Below are positions 1-4,780 of a DNA stretch of 5,537 nucleotides, one piece after another (the stretch's first letter is position 1; each line of letters opens with the position of its first letter). The stretch covers positions 1-5,537 of the forward strand of contig CAJAFJ010000072.1 in NCBI GenBank assembly GCA_903938955.1, in the 5' to 3' direction. The notes beneath the pieces were generated by a model. That model worked only from the letters and a program-made list of their open reading frames with translations. It was not told where the DNA came from and did not search any database. Origin of the DNA: an uncultured beta proteobacterium. Lineage in GTDB: Bacteria > Pseudomonadota > Gammaproteobacteria > Burkholderiales > Burkholderiaceae. The translations under genes and the position numbers were made by a program.

Positions 1-296
1 GTAGCTTGCGTGGGGCGCACCAGGCGCGCTACTTCCTGCCCATCACGCAGCAGCACCAGCGTGGGCCAGAGCTTGACGCGGTAGCTGCGCCCCAGCGGAC
101 GACCTGCTCCATCTTCAACCTTCAAATGGCGCCACTGCGGGTGTTGTGGCAACACCTCGGCCAGTGCCGACTGGGCGGCGCGGCAATGGCCGCACCAGTC
201 GGTGCCGAATTCGAGTAGGGTCAAGCCCGGCAGGGCATCGACTTCGGTACGGGTAGGGGCTTCGGTTTCGCTGAGGTAGGGTTTGGGCGTGCTCAT
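1..296 (-). CDS. Thioredoxin-family protein with CGHC active site (3' end beyond window)
   Basis: Reading from an ATG at 296 towards the left edge gives 98 codons with no stop, so the C-terminus lies outside the window. The protein has a thioredoxin fold pattern: a strand LTLLEF (residues 25-30), then the redox motif WCGHC (34-38; catalytic Cys35 and Cys38), a helix, and the cis-proline loop KLWPT (Pro78) followed by strand LVLLRDGQE. The family catalyses thiol-disulfide exchange. CGHC differs from the classical thioredoxin CGPC and resembles the protein disulfide isomerase dipeptide, which in known proteins gives a more oxidising potential. There is no signal peptide or membrane segment, so a cytoplasmic location is inferred. 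With about 105-130 residues usual for the family, only a short tail should be missing. No clear Shine-Dalgarno sequence precedes the ATG; the 14 bases upstream separate it from an apparent gene tail on the same strand (311-418), so it may once have been the second gene of an operon. The physiological substrate is unknown. Confidence 0.88.
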   Translation of the reverse strand, partial: MSTPKPYLSETEAPTRTEVDALPGLTLLEFGTDWCGHCRAAQSALAEVLPQHPQWRHLKVEDGAGRPLGRSYRVKLWPTLVLLRDGQEVARLVRPTQA

Positions 297-310
297 GCCC
301 GGATTGTGGC

Positions 311-418
311 TCAGGTGCCTGCGAAGGAGCGCAGGGAGTCGGGTTTGGCCAGTTGCACCATGAGCCGGTGACCCATGTCAGCCGTGCGGTATTTCCACAG
401 CTGGAATGCCTTCAAGGG
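311..418 (-). pseudogene. Possible 3' remnant of an unidentified gene upstream of the thioredoxin gene
   Basis: On the minus strand an open frame of about 35 codons ends with TGA at 313-311. It reads like the end of a real protein, with segments FQLWKYRTADMGHRL and MVQLAKPDSLRSFAGT. Going upstream it is closed by two consecutive stops, TGA TAG (424-419), with no credible start codon or ribosome binding site after them. The stop lies 14 bases before the thioredoxin start, a typical operon spacing. I infer that an upstream cistron once continued leftward into the thioredoxin gene and that its 5' part was lost by deletion or replacement near position 420. I do not recognise the family. The alternative is that this short frame is open by chance, which is quite possible at 108 bases. 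Confidence 0.3.
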
Positions 419-424
419 CTATCA

Positions 425-453
425 GCGCGAAAAAGCGCAGAAAATAGCGCTTT
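425..453. terminator. GCGC stem-loop, terminator-like on the minus strand
   Basis: A perfect 7-bp inverted repeat, AAAGCGC (432-438) and GCGCTTT (447-453), has an 8-base loop. Read on the minus strand, the second arm runs into a total of five Ts, as in a short Rho-independent terminator. A third GCGC at 425-428 could pair with either arm. On the plus strand the same structure lies in the presumed leader of the small ORF that starts at 470. No complete minus-strand gene lies immediately upstream for it to terminate. Confidence 0.35.
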
Positions 454-469
454 AGACACTGAGGTCCTT

Positions 470-679
470 GTGAATCAATCCCTTGCCCATGCCGAACTCA
501 TCGCCACTTTCAGGAGGGCGGAAGTAGATGCGGCTCACAAATTCGGATTGATCAAAGCTGTTGAAAACAAAGGCCCCAAGGCCATTCAGGCGGCCATAGA
601 CACCGCTGCAAAGGCCGCTAAACGCAGGGATTCGTATGCAAAAAAGCTGAAAGTCCTGGGGGTGAATCTCAAGGATTGA
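470..679 (+). CDS. Small basic hypothetical protein, 69 aa
   Basis: I do not recognise this gene. A GTG start at 470 is preceded by GAGG at 461-464 with a 5-base spacer, a reasonable Shine-Dalgarno arrangement. The frame stays open further upstream to a TTG at 353 (108 aa), but that extension overlaps the apparent minus-strand gene tail and has no clear ribosome site, so the shorter form is preferred. The product is rich in Lys, Arg and Ala (10 Lys and 4 Arg against 7 acidic residues). The stretch from about residue 36 to 61, including KAIQAAIDTAAKAAKRR, should form an amphipathic helix. There is no signal peptide, membrane segment or cysteine. Codons such as AGG, ATA, GTA and GGA are used more freely than in the neighbouring housekeeping genes, which fits acquired DNA. 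A nucleic-acid-binding role would be a guess from charge alone. The opposite strand is open over 452-727, but its translation looks less like a protein. Confidence 0.45.
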   Translation: MNQSLAHAELIATFRRAEVDAAHKFGLIKAVENKGPKAIQAAIDTAAKAAKRRDSYAKKLKVLGVNLKD

Positions 680-1330
680 GCAGGGCTCAGTACCTGCACG
701 GCTGGCCACCGTCTGCTGGCCTGACAACAGCCTGGCATGCTTGAATGACTACAAACCGGCATTGCCATTGCTCACGCTTAGGGCTCGCCCCGCTGCTAAT
801 GTGCATCTCTGCATAACGACCCAATGCAGTCAGCCACCTTGCCAAATTGGTCTGCCGTTTGCAGTCGTTCAGTCACTTAAAACTTTAAGGGGTGGCGTCA
901 ACTTCTGTTGTGCAGTGGAAACTGTTTTTCAAATTTCAATTTCAGCAACTTTCCTCGCATGTGCGCGTAATTCAACTTCAAGCGGGGAGTTGTTGTTTGC
1001 ACGGCTCTATCGACGCTGACTTTCTTCCCAAAGAAATGATTTGCGCAAGACAGTGAACATTTCTAAACGGAACGATGGGCAGTGACTTCCAGCATAAAAA
1101 AGAGTAGATACATCTTGAACGGTACTAACTTAATTCGTGTCATATTTACGAGTTCGCACCGAAAACCATTTTCAAACAATGACACTTGGAACTTGATGCT
1201 CCGCAAATTCAGCAGCTTCGTTTTTTAAAATTTAGCGCAAAAAGTAAAGCTAAAACTAGTCGGTAACTTGTTGATTTCAAATGAATAAAGTTTCAATCTT
1301 TGACACCGGCCACCTTTAACGCTTCAAAGT
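680..1330. other. Long gene-poor region, AT-rich at its right end
   Basis: I see no supported gene, RNA or mobile element in these 650 bases. The frame open at 741-1019 (plus, TTG start, 92 codons) has no ribosome binding site and gives a Cys/Ser/Leu-rich translation, so I do not call it. From about 860 the DNA becomes clearly richer in A and T. The hexamer TTTCAA occurs exactly at 927, 934, 1170, 1275 and 1291, and the first two sit in a loose tandem with a third near-copy (TTTCAG) at 940. A weak inverted repeat, TTTAGC (1231-1236) and GCTAAA (1249-1254), is followed by TTTT on the minus strand. It lies about 80 bases past the HDOD gene's stop and might serve as its terminator, but it is GC-poor. 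A 5-bp hairpin, GGCCA (704-708) and TGGCC (717-721), follows the small ORF but has no T-run. Confidence 0.6.
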
Positions 1331-2476
1331 TCAAGACCCACGCACGGCCTGCACCATCTCATGCACCTCGGCCACAAAGGCCGGATCACGAAAGTCAATC
1401 GCCAGTTCCGTCATGCGGGGCCGGATCATGAAGTGCGTTTGCAAGTGATAAAACTCTGCCCCTTGCAGGGCTTCGGGAATGGCGGGCTCAAGATCGGCCC
1501 ATTCGCCACTGGCCAATTTCTCAGCCACGCGGGCGCAGTAGTAAGCCAGCGCCAGGCGCAGGCCACGCTCGGCGTCGAGTTGCTTCGGCGCGGTGGTGAG
1601 CACGCGGTCAATCTCCCGCACGTCTTCCACGATGGCGGTCGGCATCGCCCACTCGTTCATCATGAGACAGCCCAGTTCACCAGCACACAAGCCCAGCGCT
1701 TCTTGCTCCAGGCGGGTGCGCTCCAGAAATCCAAGGGTCGCGTGATGCAGCGTGGCCTCAGGTGGCAACAGCGACAAGGCCACCATATGCCCCAAAAACG
1801 ACAGCACCACCAAGGTCGCCATCGACCCCGAATCAGCCACCCCAACACGCCGTCCCAGCTTGAGACACAACTGGCTGCCAATCGCGCTGGCATGCCACCA
1901 GCGGTCAAACACCGACTTCAAACGGGGGTCGCTGGGGCGCAGTGACTCGTTCATCAGACATTGCAGGCAGATGCTGCGCACCGTGTTCAGTCCCAGCAAG
2001 TTGATGCCCTGCTCGACACTGGTGACGGGCTTTTTCAAACCATGAAATGGCGAGTTCACTGTGGCCAGCACCTTGCCCGCCAGATGCGGCTCGGCCAAAA
2101 TCAGGTCACTGAGCGCTTTGGACGTGACATGCTCCAGAAACTCGGGCGACAGCAGCTTTTGCAGGCCTTGTGGCGGCCGGGGAATCTGCGCCAGACGCGC
2201 AACCAGGGCTTGGCGCTCGTCGGCCGACAACTCAAAGGCTTCTTTCCGCTGAAATTGGGCTAACGCCTCGGGCAGGGCCCAGCGGGTGGGGATGAGGGTG
2301 GTGGCGCCGGAGAAGCCAGGCGAAGGCACCGGTCCGGCTGGCACGTTTGACCGAATGCTGGCCGATGCGTCCGGCAAAGGGGGCGGTGGACTATGTGGCG
2401 GCGTCTTGCGCCGAACAACCACGATAAGCGCGGCCACCATCAAAACACCGAGAAGACCAAGCCATAGAAAAGTCAT
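1331..2476 (-). CDS. Membrane-anchored HDOD-domain protein, 381 aa
   Basis: The N-terminus has a single hydrophobic segment (about residues 3-21) followed by RRK, so it is probably an inner-membrane anchor with the rest in the cytoplasm. A Pro/Ser-rich linker (about 25-60) leads to an HDOD domain (about 95-290). Its hallmark stretch includes LILAEPHLAGKVLATVNSPF (125-144), then SVEQGINLLGLNTVRS (153-168). Later come WWHASAIGSQL (193-203) and SFLGHMVAL (226-234), where classical HD hydrolases have a metal-binding His-Asp pair. That pair is absent, as is usual for HDOD proteins, which act in signalling and regulation and are not known as phosphohydrolases. The C-terminal 90 residues match no domain I know. 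The ATG at 2476 starts just before the hydrophobic segment, but no Shine-Dalgarno sequence is visible and the start lies within an inverted repeat. The gene stands alone on the minus strand, 67 bases downstream of the xth stop. Its signal and partners are unknown. Confidence 0.85.
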   Translation of the reverse strand: MTFLWLGLLGVLMVAALIVVVRRKTPPHSPPPPLPDASASIRSNVPAGPVPSPGFSGATTLIPTRWALPEALAQFQRKEAFELSADERQALVARLAQIPRPPQGLQKLLSPEFLEHVTSKALSDLILAEPHLAGKVLATVNSPFHGLKKPVTSVEQGINLLGLNTVRSICLQCLMNESLRPSDPRLKSVFDRWWHASAIGSQLCLKLGRRVGVADSGSMATLVVLSFLGHMVALSLLPPEATLHHATLGFLERTRLEQEALGLCAGELGCLMMNEWAMPTAIVEDVREIDRVLTTAPKQLDAERGLRLALAYYCARVAEKLASGEWADLEPAIPEALQGAEFYHLQTHFMIRPRMTELAIDFRDPAFVAEVHEMVQAVRGS

Positions 2477-2501
2477 AAGAATTTGAAGTTTTTATGACTT
2501 T
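2469..2501. promoter_or_regulatory. Perfect 10-bp inverted repeat over the HDOD start codon
   Basis: The arms AAAGTCATAA (2469-2478) and TTATGACTTT (2492-2501) are exact reverse complements separated by 13 bases. The left arm contains the HDOD start codon (2476-2474 on the minus strand). In an mRNA beginning upstream of 2501 the AUG would be paired within the stem. As DNA, the symmetry also suits a site for a dimeric regulator. The repeat is seen directly; either function is inference. Confidence 0.5.
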
Positions 2502-2520
2502 AACCGAGGCAGGCTATTGT

Positions 2521-2540
2521 GTGACCGGCTGATCCGGCAC
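2521..2540. terminator. Hairpin after xth, terminator without a T-run
   Basis: The sequence GTG-A-CCGG (2521-2528) can pair with CCGGCAC (2534-2540) across the 5-base loop CTGAT, giving seven base pairs with one bulged A. It begins 3 bases past the xth stop codon. Neither strand has a T-run after the stem, so it is not a classical Rho-independent terminator. It might slow polymerase or protect the xth mRNA 3' end. Confidence 0.25.
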
Positions 2541-2543
2541 GGG

Positions 2544-3347
2544 TCAAAATAAACCGTCGTACTCAATCGTGATCGGCGCGTGGTCGGAGAACTTCACGTC
2601 TTTGTAGATCGCTTCAGTGCGCGCCGTGGCGGCCAGGGCGGGTGTGGCCAAGTGGTAATCCAGCCGCCAGCCCACATTCTTGGCGTAGGCTTGGCCGCGG
2701 TTGCTCCACCAGGTGTAGGCGGCGTCGGTGGCCGTGGGTTGCAACTGCCGGTAAACGTCGACCAGACCGGCTTCGTTCAGCAGCTGGGTCATCCAGGCGC
2801 GCTCTTCGGGCAAAAAGCCGGAGTTCTTTTTGTTGCCCTTCCAGTTCTTCAAGTCAATTTCCTGGTGCGCGATATTGACGTCGCCGCACAAAATGAACTC
2901 CCGCGTGGCCTTGAGTTGCGTCAGGTGCGGGTACAACTCGGCCAAAAATCTGAATTTGGCCTGCTGCCGCTCTTCGCCGGAGGAGCCACTGGGAAAGTAA
3001 CAGCTGATGATCGATTTTTTGCTATTGGGCGTGTCAAAGCGCAGTTCCACATAACGGCCTTCCGAGTCAAACTCGGGGGAGTTATGGCCCACGATCACGT
3101 CACTGGGCTCGTGGCGGGTGTAGACGCCCACGCCGGAGTAGCCTTTTTTCTCGGCAAAATGAAAGTAACCCTTGAGCCCGGCTAACGCTTCAAACCGGCC
3201 CTGCACATCGACGGCCTGCGCTTTCACCTCCTGCACGCAAATACAATCAGGCTTGACCTGATGCAGCCAGGGCTCCAGGCCTTTGCTGGTGGCGGAGCGG
3301 ATACCGTTGAGGTTGAGGCTGGTTAATTTAAACAAGGAAGTTCCCAT
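2544..3347 (-). CDS. xth: Exodeoxyribonuclease III (AP endonuclease), 267 aa
   Basis: This is a class II apurinic/apyrimidinic endonuclease and 3'-5' exonuclease of the EEP (exonuclease-endonuclease-phosphatase) superfamily, used in base excision repair in the cytoplasm. The family's catalytic motifs appear in order: SLNLNGIR (10-17, active-site Asn), CVQEVK (37-42, metal-binding Glu40), YFPSG (117-121, Tyr117), CGDVNIA (154-160, Asp156 and Asn158), WRLDY (227-231, Asp230) and SDHAPI (254-259, Asp255 and His256). At 267 residues it is full length for the family (E. coli Xth has 268). The ATG at 3347 is the only Met near the conserved N-terminus; a TTG at 3335 giving LFKLTSLNLNG is a fair alternative. 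The open frame extends further upstream, but only into pyrE on the other strand. The start codon overlaps that of pyrE, so its promoter and ribosome site must lie inside pyrE. Confidence 0.95.
   Translation of the reverse strand: MGTSLFKLTSLNLNGIRSATSKGLEPWLHQVKPDCICVQEVKAQAVDVQGRFEALAGLKGYFHFAEKKGYSGVGVYTRHEPSDVIVGHNSPEFDSEGRYVELRFDTPNSKKSIISCYFPSGSSGEERQQAKFRFLAELYPHLTQLKATREFILCGDVNIAHQEIDLKNWKGNKKNSGFLPEERAWMTQLLNEAGLVDVYRQLQPTATDAAYTWWSNRGQAYAKNVGWRLDYHLATPALAATARTEAIYKDVKFSDHAPITIEYDGLF
3334..3340 (+). promoter_or_regulatory. pyrE ribosome binding site inside xth
   Basis: AAGGAAG at 3334-3340 lies 5 bases before the ATG at 3346 and is a good Shine-Dalgarno match. It supports that pyrE start over the upstream in-frame codon at 3283. 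The same bases encode residues 3-5 of ExoIII on the opposite strand. Confidence 0.7.
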
Positions 3348-4062
3348 GTCGATAAGTGTTGCAAGCGTTACTGGACAAGCCCCGGCACAAGATGCGCTGG
3401 CCCAGGATTTTGTGCAGTTTGCGGTGGATTGTGGCGTGCTTCGCTTTGGTGAATTCAAAACCAAGGCGGGCCGCATGAGCCCCTACTTTTTCAACGCCGG
3501 TTTGTTTGACGACGGTGCCAAGTTGGGTAAATTGGCCCAATTTTATGCGCAGCGCCTACTCGCCAGCGGTCTTGAATTCGACATGATTTTCGGCCCCGCC
3601 TACAAAGGCATCCCCTTGGGCGCCGCGCTGGCCGTGGAGCTGGCACGGCTGGGGCGCAATGTGCCGTTCACCTACAACCGCAAGGAAGCCAAGGACCACG
3701 GCGAGGGCGGCTCGCTGGTCGGCGCGCCGCTGCAAGGCCGGGTGCTGATCGTGGACGACGTGATGTCGGCCGGCACCGCCGTGCGCGAATCCATTGCCAT
3801 CATCCGCGCTGCCGGGGCCACCGCCCACGCCGTCGTGATCGCCCTGGACCGGCAGGAAAAAGCCACCGAAGACGGTCAGGACGTGGAACACAGTGCGGTT
3901 CAGTACGTCAAAAACCAGCTGGGGTTGCAGGTGTGCGCGATTGCCAAGCTGTCTGATTTGATGCAATTCCTGGAGAAAAATAGCACCGGTGCCGGTGCCG
4001 GTGCCAGCGATCACCAGCGCGTGCTGGCCTACCGACAGCGTTACGGGGTAGAAGAGGTTTAA
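3346..4062 (+). CDS. pyrE: Orotate phosphoribosyltransferase, 238 aa
   Basis: PyrE joins orotate to PRPP to give orotidine 5'-monophosphate, the fifth step of de novo pyrimidine synthesis, in the cytoplasm as a homodimer. The N-terminal part FGEFKTKAGRMSPYFFNAGLF (about 34-54) is the signature of the bacterial PyrE class. It is followed by the core FGPAYKGIPLG (82-92), the flexible catalytic loop YNRKEAKDHGEGG (110-122) and the PRPP-binding motif VLIVDDVMSAGTA (133-145). The start at 3346 is backed by AAGGAAG upstream; it adds about 16 residues before the region that aligns with E. coli PyrE. The C-terminal third contains a Gly-Ala tripled repeat (215-220) from three GGTGCC copies, probably a surface linker. 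The gene is divergent from xth with overlapping start codons, and a DUF4124 protein follows two bases after the stop, so the two are probably cotranscribed. A family identification this clear leaves little doubt. Confidence 0.96.
   Translation: MSISVASVTGQAPAQDALAQDFVQFAVDCGVLRFGEFKTKAGRMSPYFFNAGLFDDGAKLGKLAQFYAQRLLASGLEFDMIFGPAYKGIPLGAALAVELARLGRNVPFTYNRKEAKDHGEGGSLVGAPLQGRVLIVDDVMSAGTAVRESIAIIRAAGATAHAVVIALDRQEKATEDGQDVEHSAVQYVKNQLGLQVCAIAKLSDLMQFLEKNSTGAGAGASDHQRVLAYRQRYGVEEV
3988..4005 (+). repeat. Three tandem GGTGCC hexamers in pyrE
   Basis: Three exact GGTGCC copies encode Gly-Ala-Gly-Ala-Gly-Ala at residues 215-220 of PyrE, between the catalytic core and the last helix. Loss or gain of a unit would keep the reading frame, so length variation between strains could be tolerated. 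Confidence 0.7.
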
Positions 4063-4064
4063 CC

Positions 4065-4745
4065 ATGAGCGCCTTCACCTTGTCGCGCCTGGCACCGGCG
4101 GTCAGCACCGCCCTGCTGCTAAGCCTGTGTGCCAGCGTCACCGCCCAAACGCCCACGCAAGGCATCTTCACCTGCACCGATGCACAAGGGCGCAAACTCA
4201 CCGCCGACCGGCCGATTCCCGCGTGCAGTGACCGCGAGCAAAAGCTGCTCAACCCCAGTGGCACCGTCAAAACCCGAATTGGCCCGACCCTGACACAACA
4301 GCAACGGGTCGAGATGGAAGCCAAGAAAAAATTGGCCGATGACGAGCAAGAACGACTGAATGAAGAAAAGCGGCGCGAACGGGCCTTGCTGATCCGCTAC
4401 CCCACCCAGGGAGTGCATGACAAGGAACGCGCCGCGGCACTGGCGCAGATCGGCGTTAGCCGACAAGCCGCGATGACGCGCACGCAAGAACTGGTTCGCC
4501 AGCGGTCAAAAATCGACAAAGAGATGGAGTTTTACGCCAACGACCCCGCTAAAGCGCCACCCGCACTGCGTCTGCAAATGGACGACACGGTCAAAAGCCT
4601 GGCCGCACAGATTCGCTATATTGCCGACCAGGACAACGAATCCAAACGGGTGAACACCCGTTTTGACGACGAGTTGATTCGCCTGAAACCACTGTGGGTG
4701 CCGCACACCAATCAGCGCCCGGCAGCGCTCAGCCCAACCCGCTGA
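4065..4745 (+). CDS. Secreted DUF4124-type protein with coiled coil, 226 aa
   Basis: The first 27 residues form a signal peptide (LAPAVSTALLLSLCASVTA, cleavage likely after VTA before QTP), so the mature protein should be periplasmic; there is no lipobox at the cleavage site. Residues 33-54, GIFTCTDAQGRKLTADRP followed by IPAC, match the short DUF4124 pattern (aromatic/Cys, TDAxGR, DRP). Cys37 and Cys54 could form a disulfide. The remaining part is highly charged and helical: about 77-107 (rich in Glu, Lys and Arg) and about 130-206 are likely coiled coil. Function is unknown for the family; a cell-envelope role is inferred from the signal peptide only. The ATG lies two bases after the pyrE stop, with GAGGT (4054-4058) in the end of pyrE as ribosome site, so the two genes are probably translationally coupled. 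It ends 21 bases before the convergent gatB stop. Confidence 0.85.
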   Translation: MSAFTLSRLAPAVSTALLLSLCASVTAQTPTQGIFTCTDAQGRKLTADRPIPACSDREQKLLNPSGTVKTRIGPTLTQQQRVEMEAKKKLADDEQERLNEEKRRERALLIRYPTQGVHDKERAAALAQIGVSRQAAMTRTQELVRQRSKIDKEMEFYANDPAKAPPALRLQMDDTVKSLAAQIRYIADQDNESKRVNTRFDDELIRLKPLWVPHTNQRPAALSPTR

Positions 4746-4753
4746 GCCGCCGG

Positions 4754-4780
4754 AACTGAGACCGGGTTAACCCAGTTTTT
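4754..4780 (+). terminator. Possible terminator for the pyrE-DUF4124 transcript
   Basis: AACTG (4754-4758) pairs with CAGTT (4773-4777), the inner GGTTAACC (4765-4772) adds symmetry, and a T-run covers 4776-4780. It starts 9 bases after the DUF4124 stop. The right part overlaps the last codons of gatB. The internal loop makes the stem weak. The 10-base palindrome GGGTTAACCC (4764-4773) includes the gatB stop codon. Confidence 0.35.

Noticed and set aside
452..727. A 91-codon open frame on the minus strand opposite the small plus-strand gene.
   Set aside because: No ribosome binding site or domain; composition looks like the shadow of the plus-strand frame, which has a better start and helical character.
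765..820. Possible integron attC-like site, because of CTTAGGGC and GCATAAC near each other.
   Set aside because: The core motifs are imperfect (CTTAGGG instead of GTTRRRY; GCATAAC does not fit RYYYAAC), they are in the wrong order for one attC, and no integrase is visible in the window.
741..1019. A 92-codon open frame on the plus strand with a TTG start.
   Set aside because: There is no ribosome binding site, the start is weak, and the translation is Cys/Ser/Leu-rich without a recognisable fold. A short real gene cannot be excluded, but nothing supports it.
1113..1336. Distant inverted pair TCTTGAAC (near 1113) and GTTCAAGA (near 1329) as element ends.
   Set aside because: Only 8 bp, no target-site duplication and no transposase between them; likely chance.
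1361..1945. Long open frame on the plus strand opposite the HDOD gene.
   Set aside because: It is a shadow frame of the GC-rich HDOD coding sequence; the minus-strand protein has a clear domain.
2519..2547. TTGACC at 2547-2542 (minus) as a -35 box for the HDOD gene.
   Set aside because: No acceptable -10 hexamer lies 16-18 bases downstream; the nearest AT-rich candidate is 20-21 bases away.
2580..3185. A 201-codon plus-strand frame opposite xth.
   Set aside because: It mirrors a confidently identified ExoIII gene and has no recognisable motif of its own.
3348..3476. N-terminal extension of ExoIII up to an ATG at 3476.
   Set aside because: The extra 43 residues are antisense to conserved pyrE coding sequence and precede the normal family N-terminus, so the start at 3347 (or 3335) is preferred.
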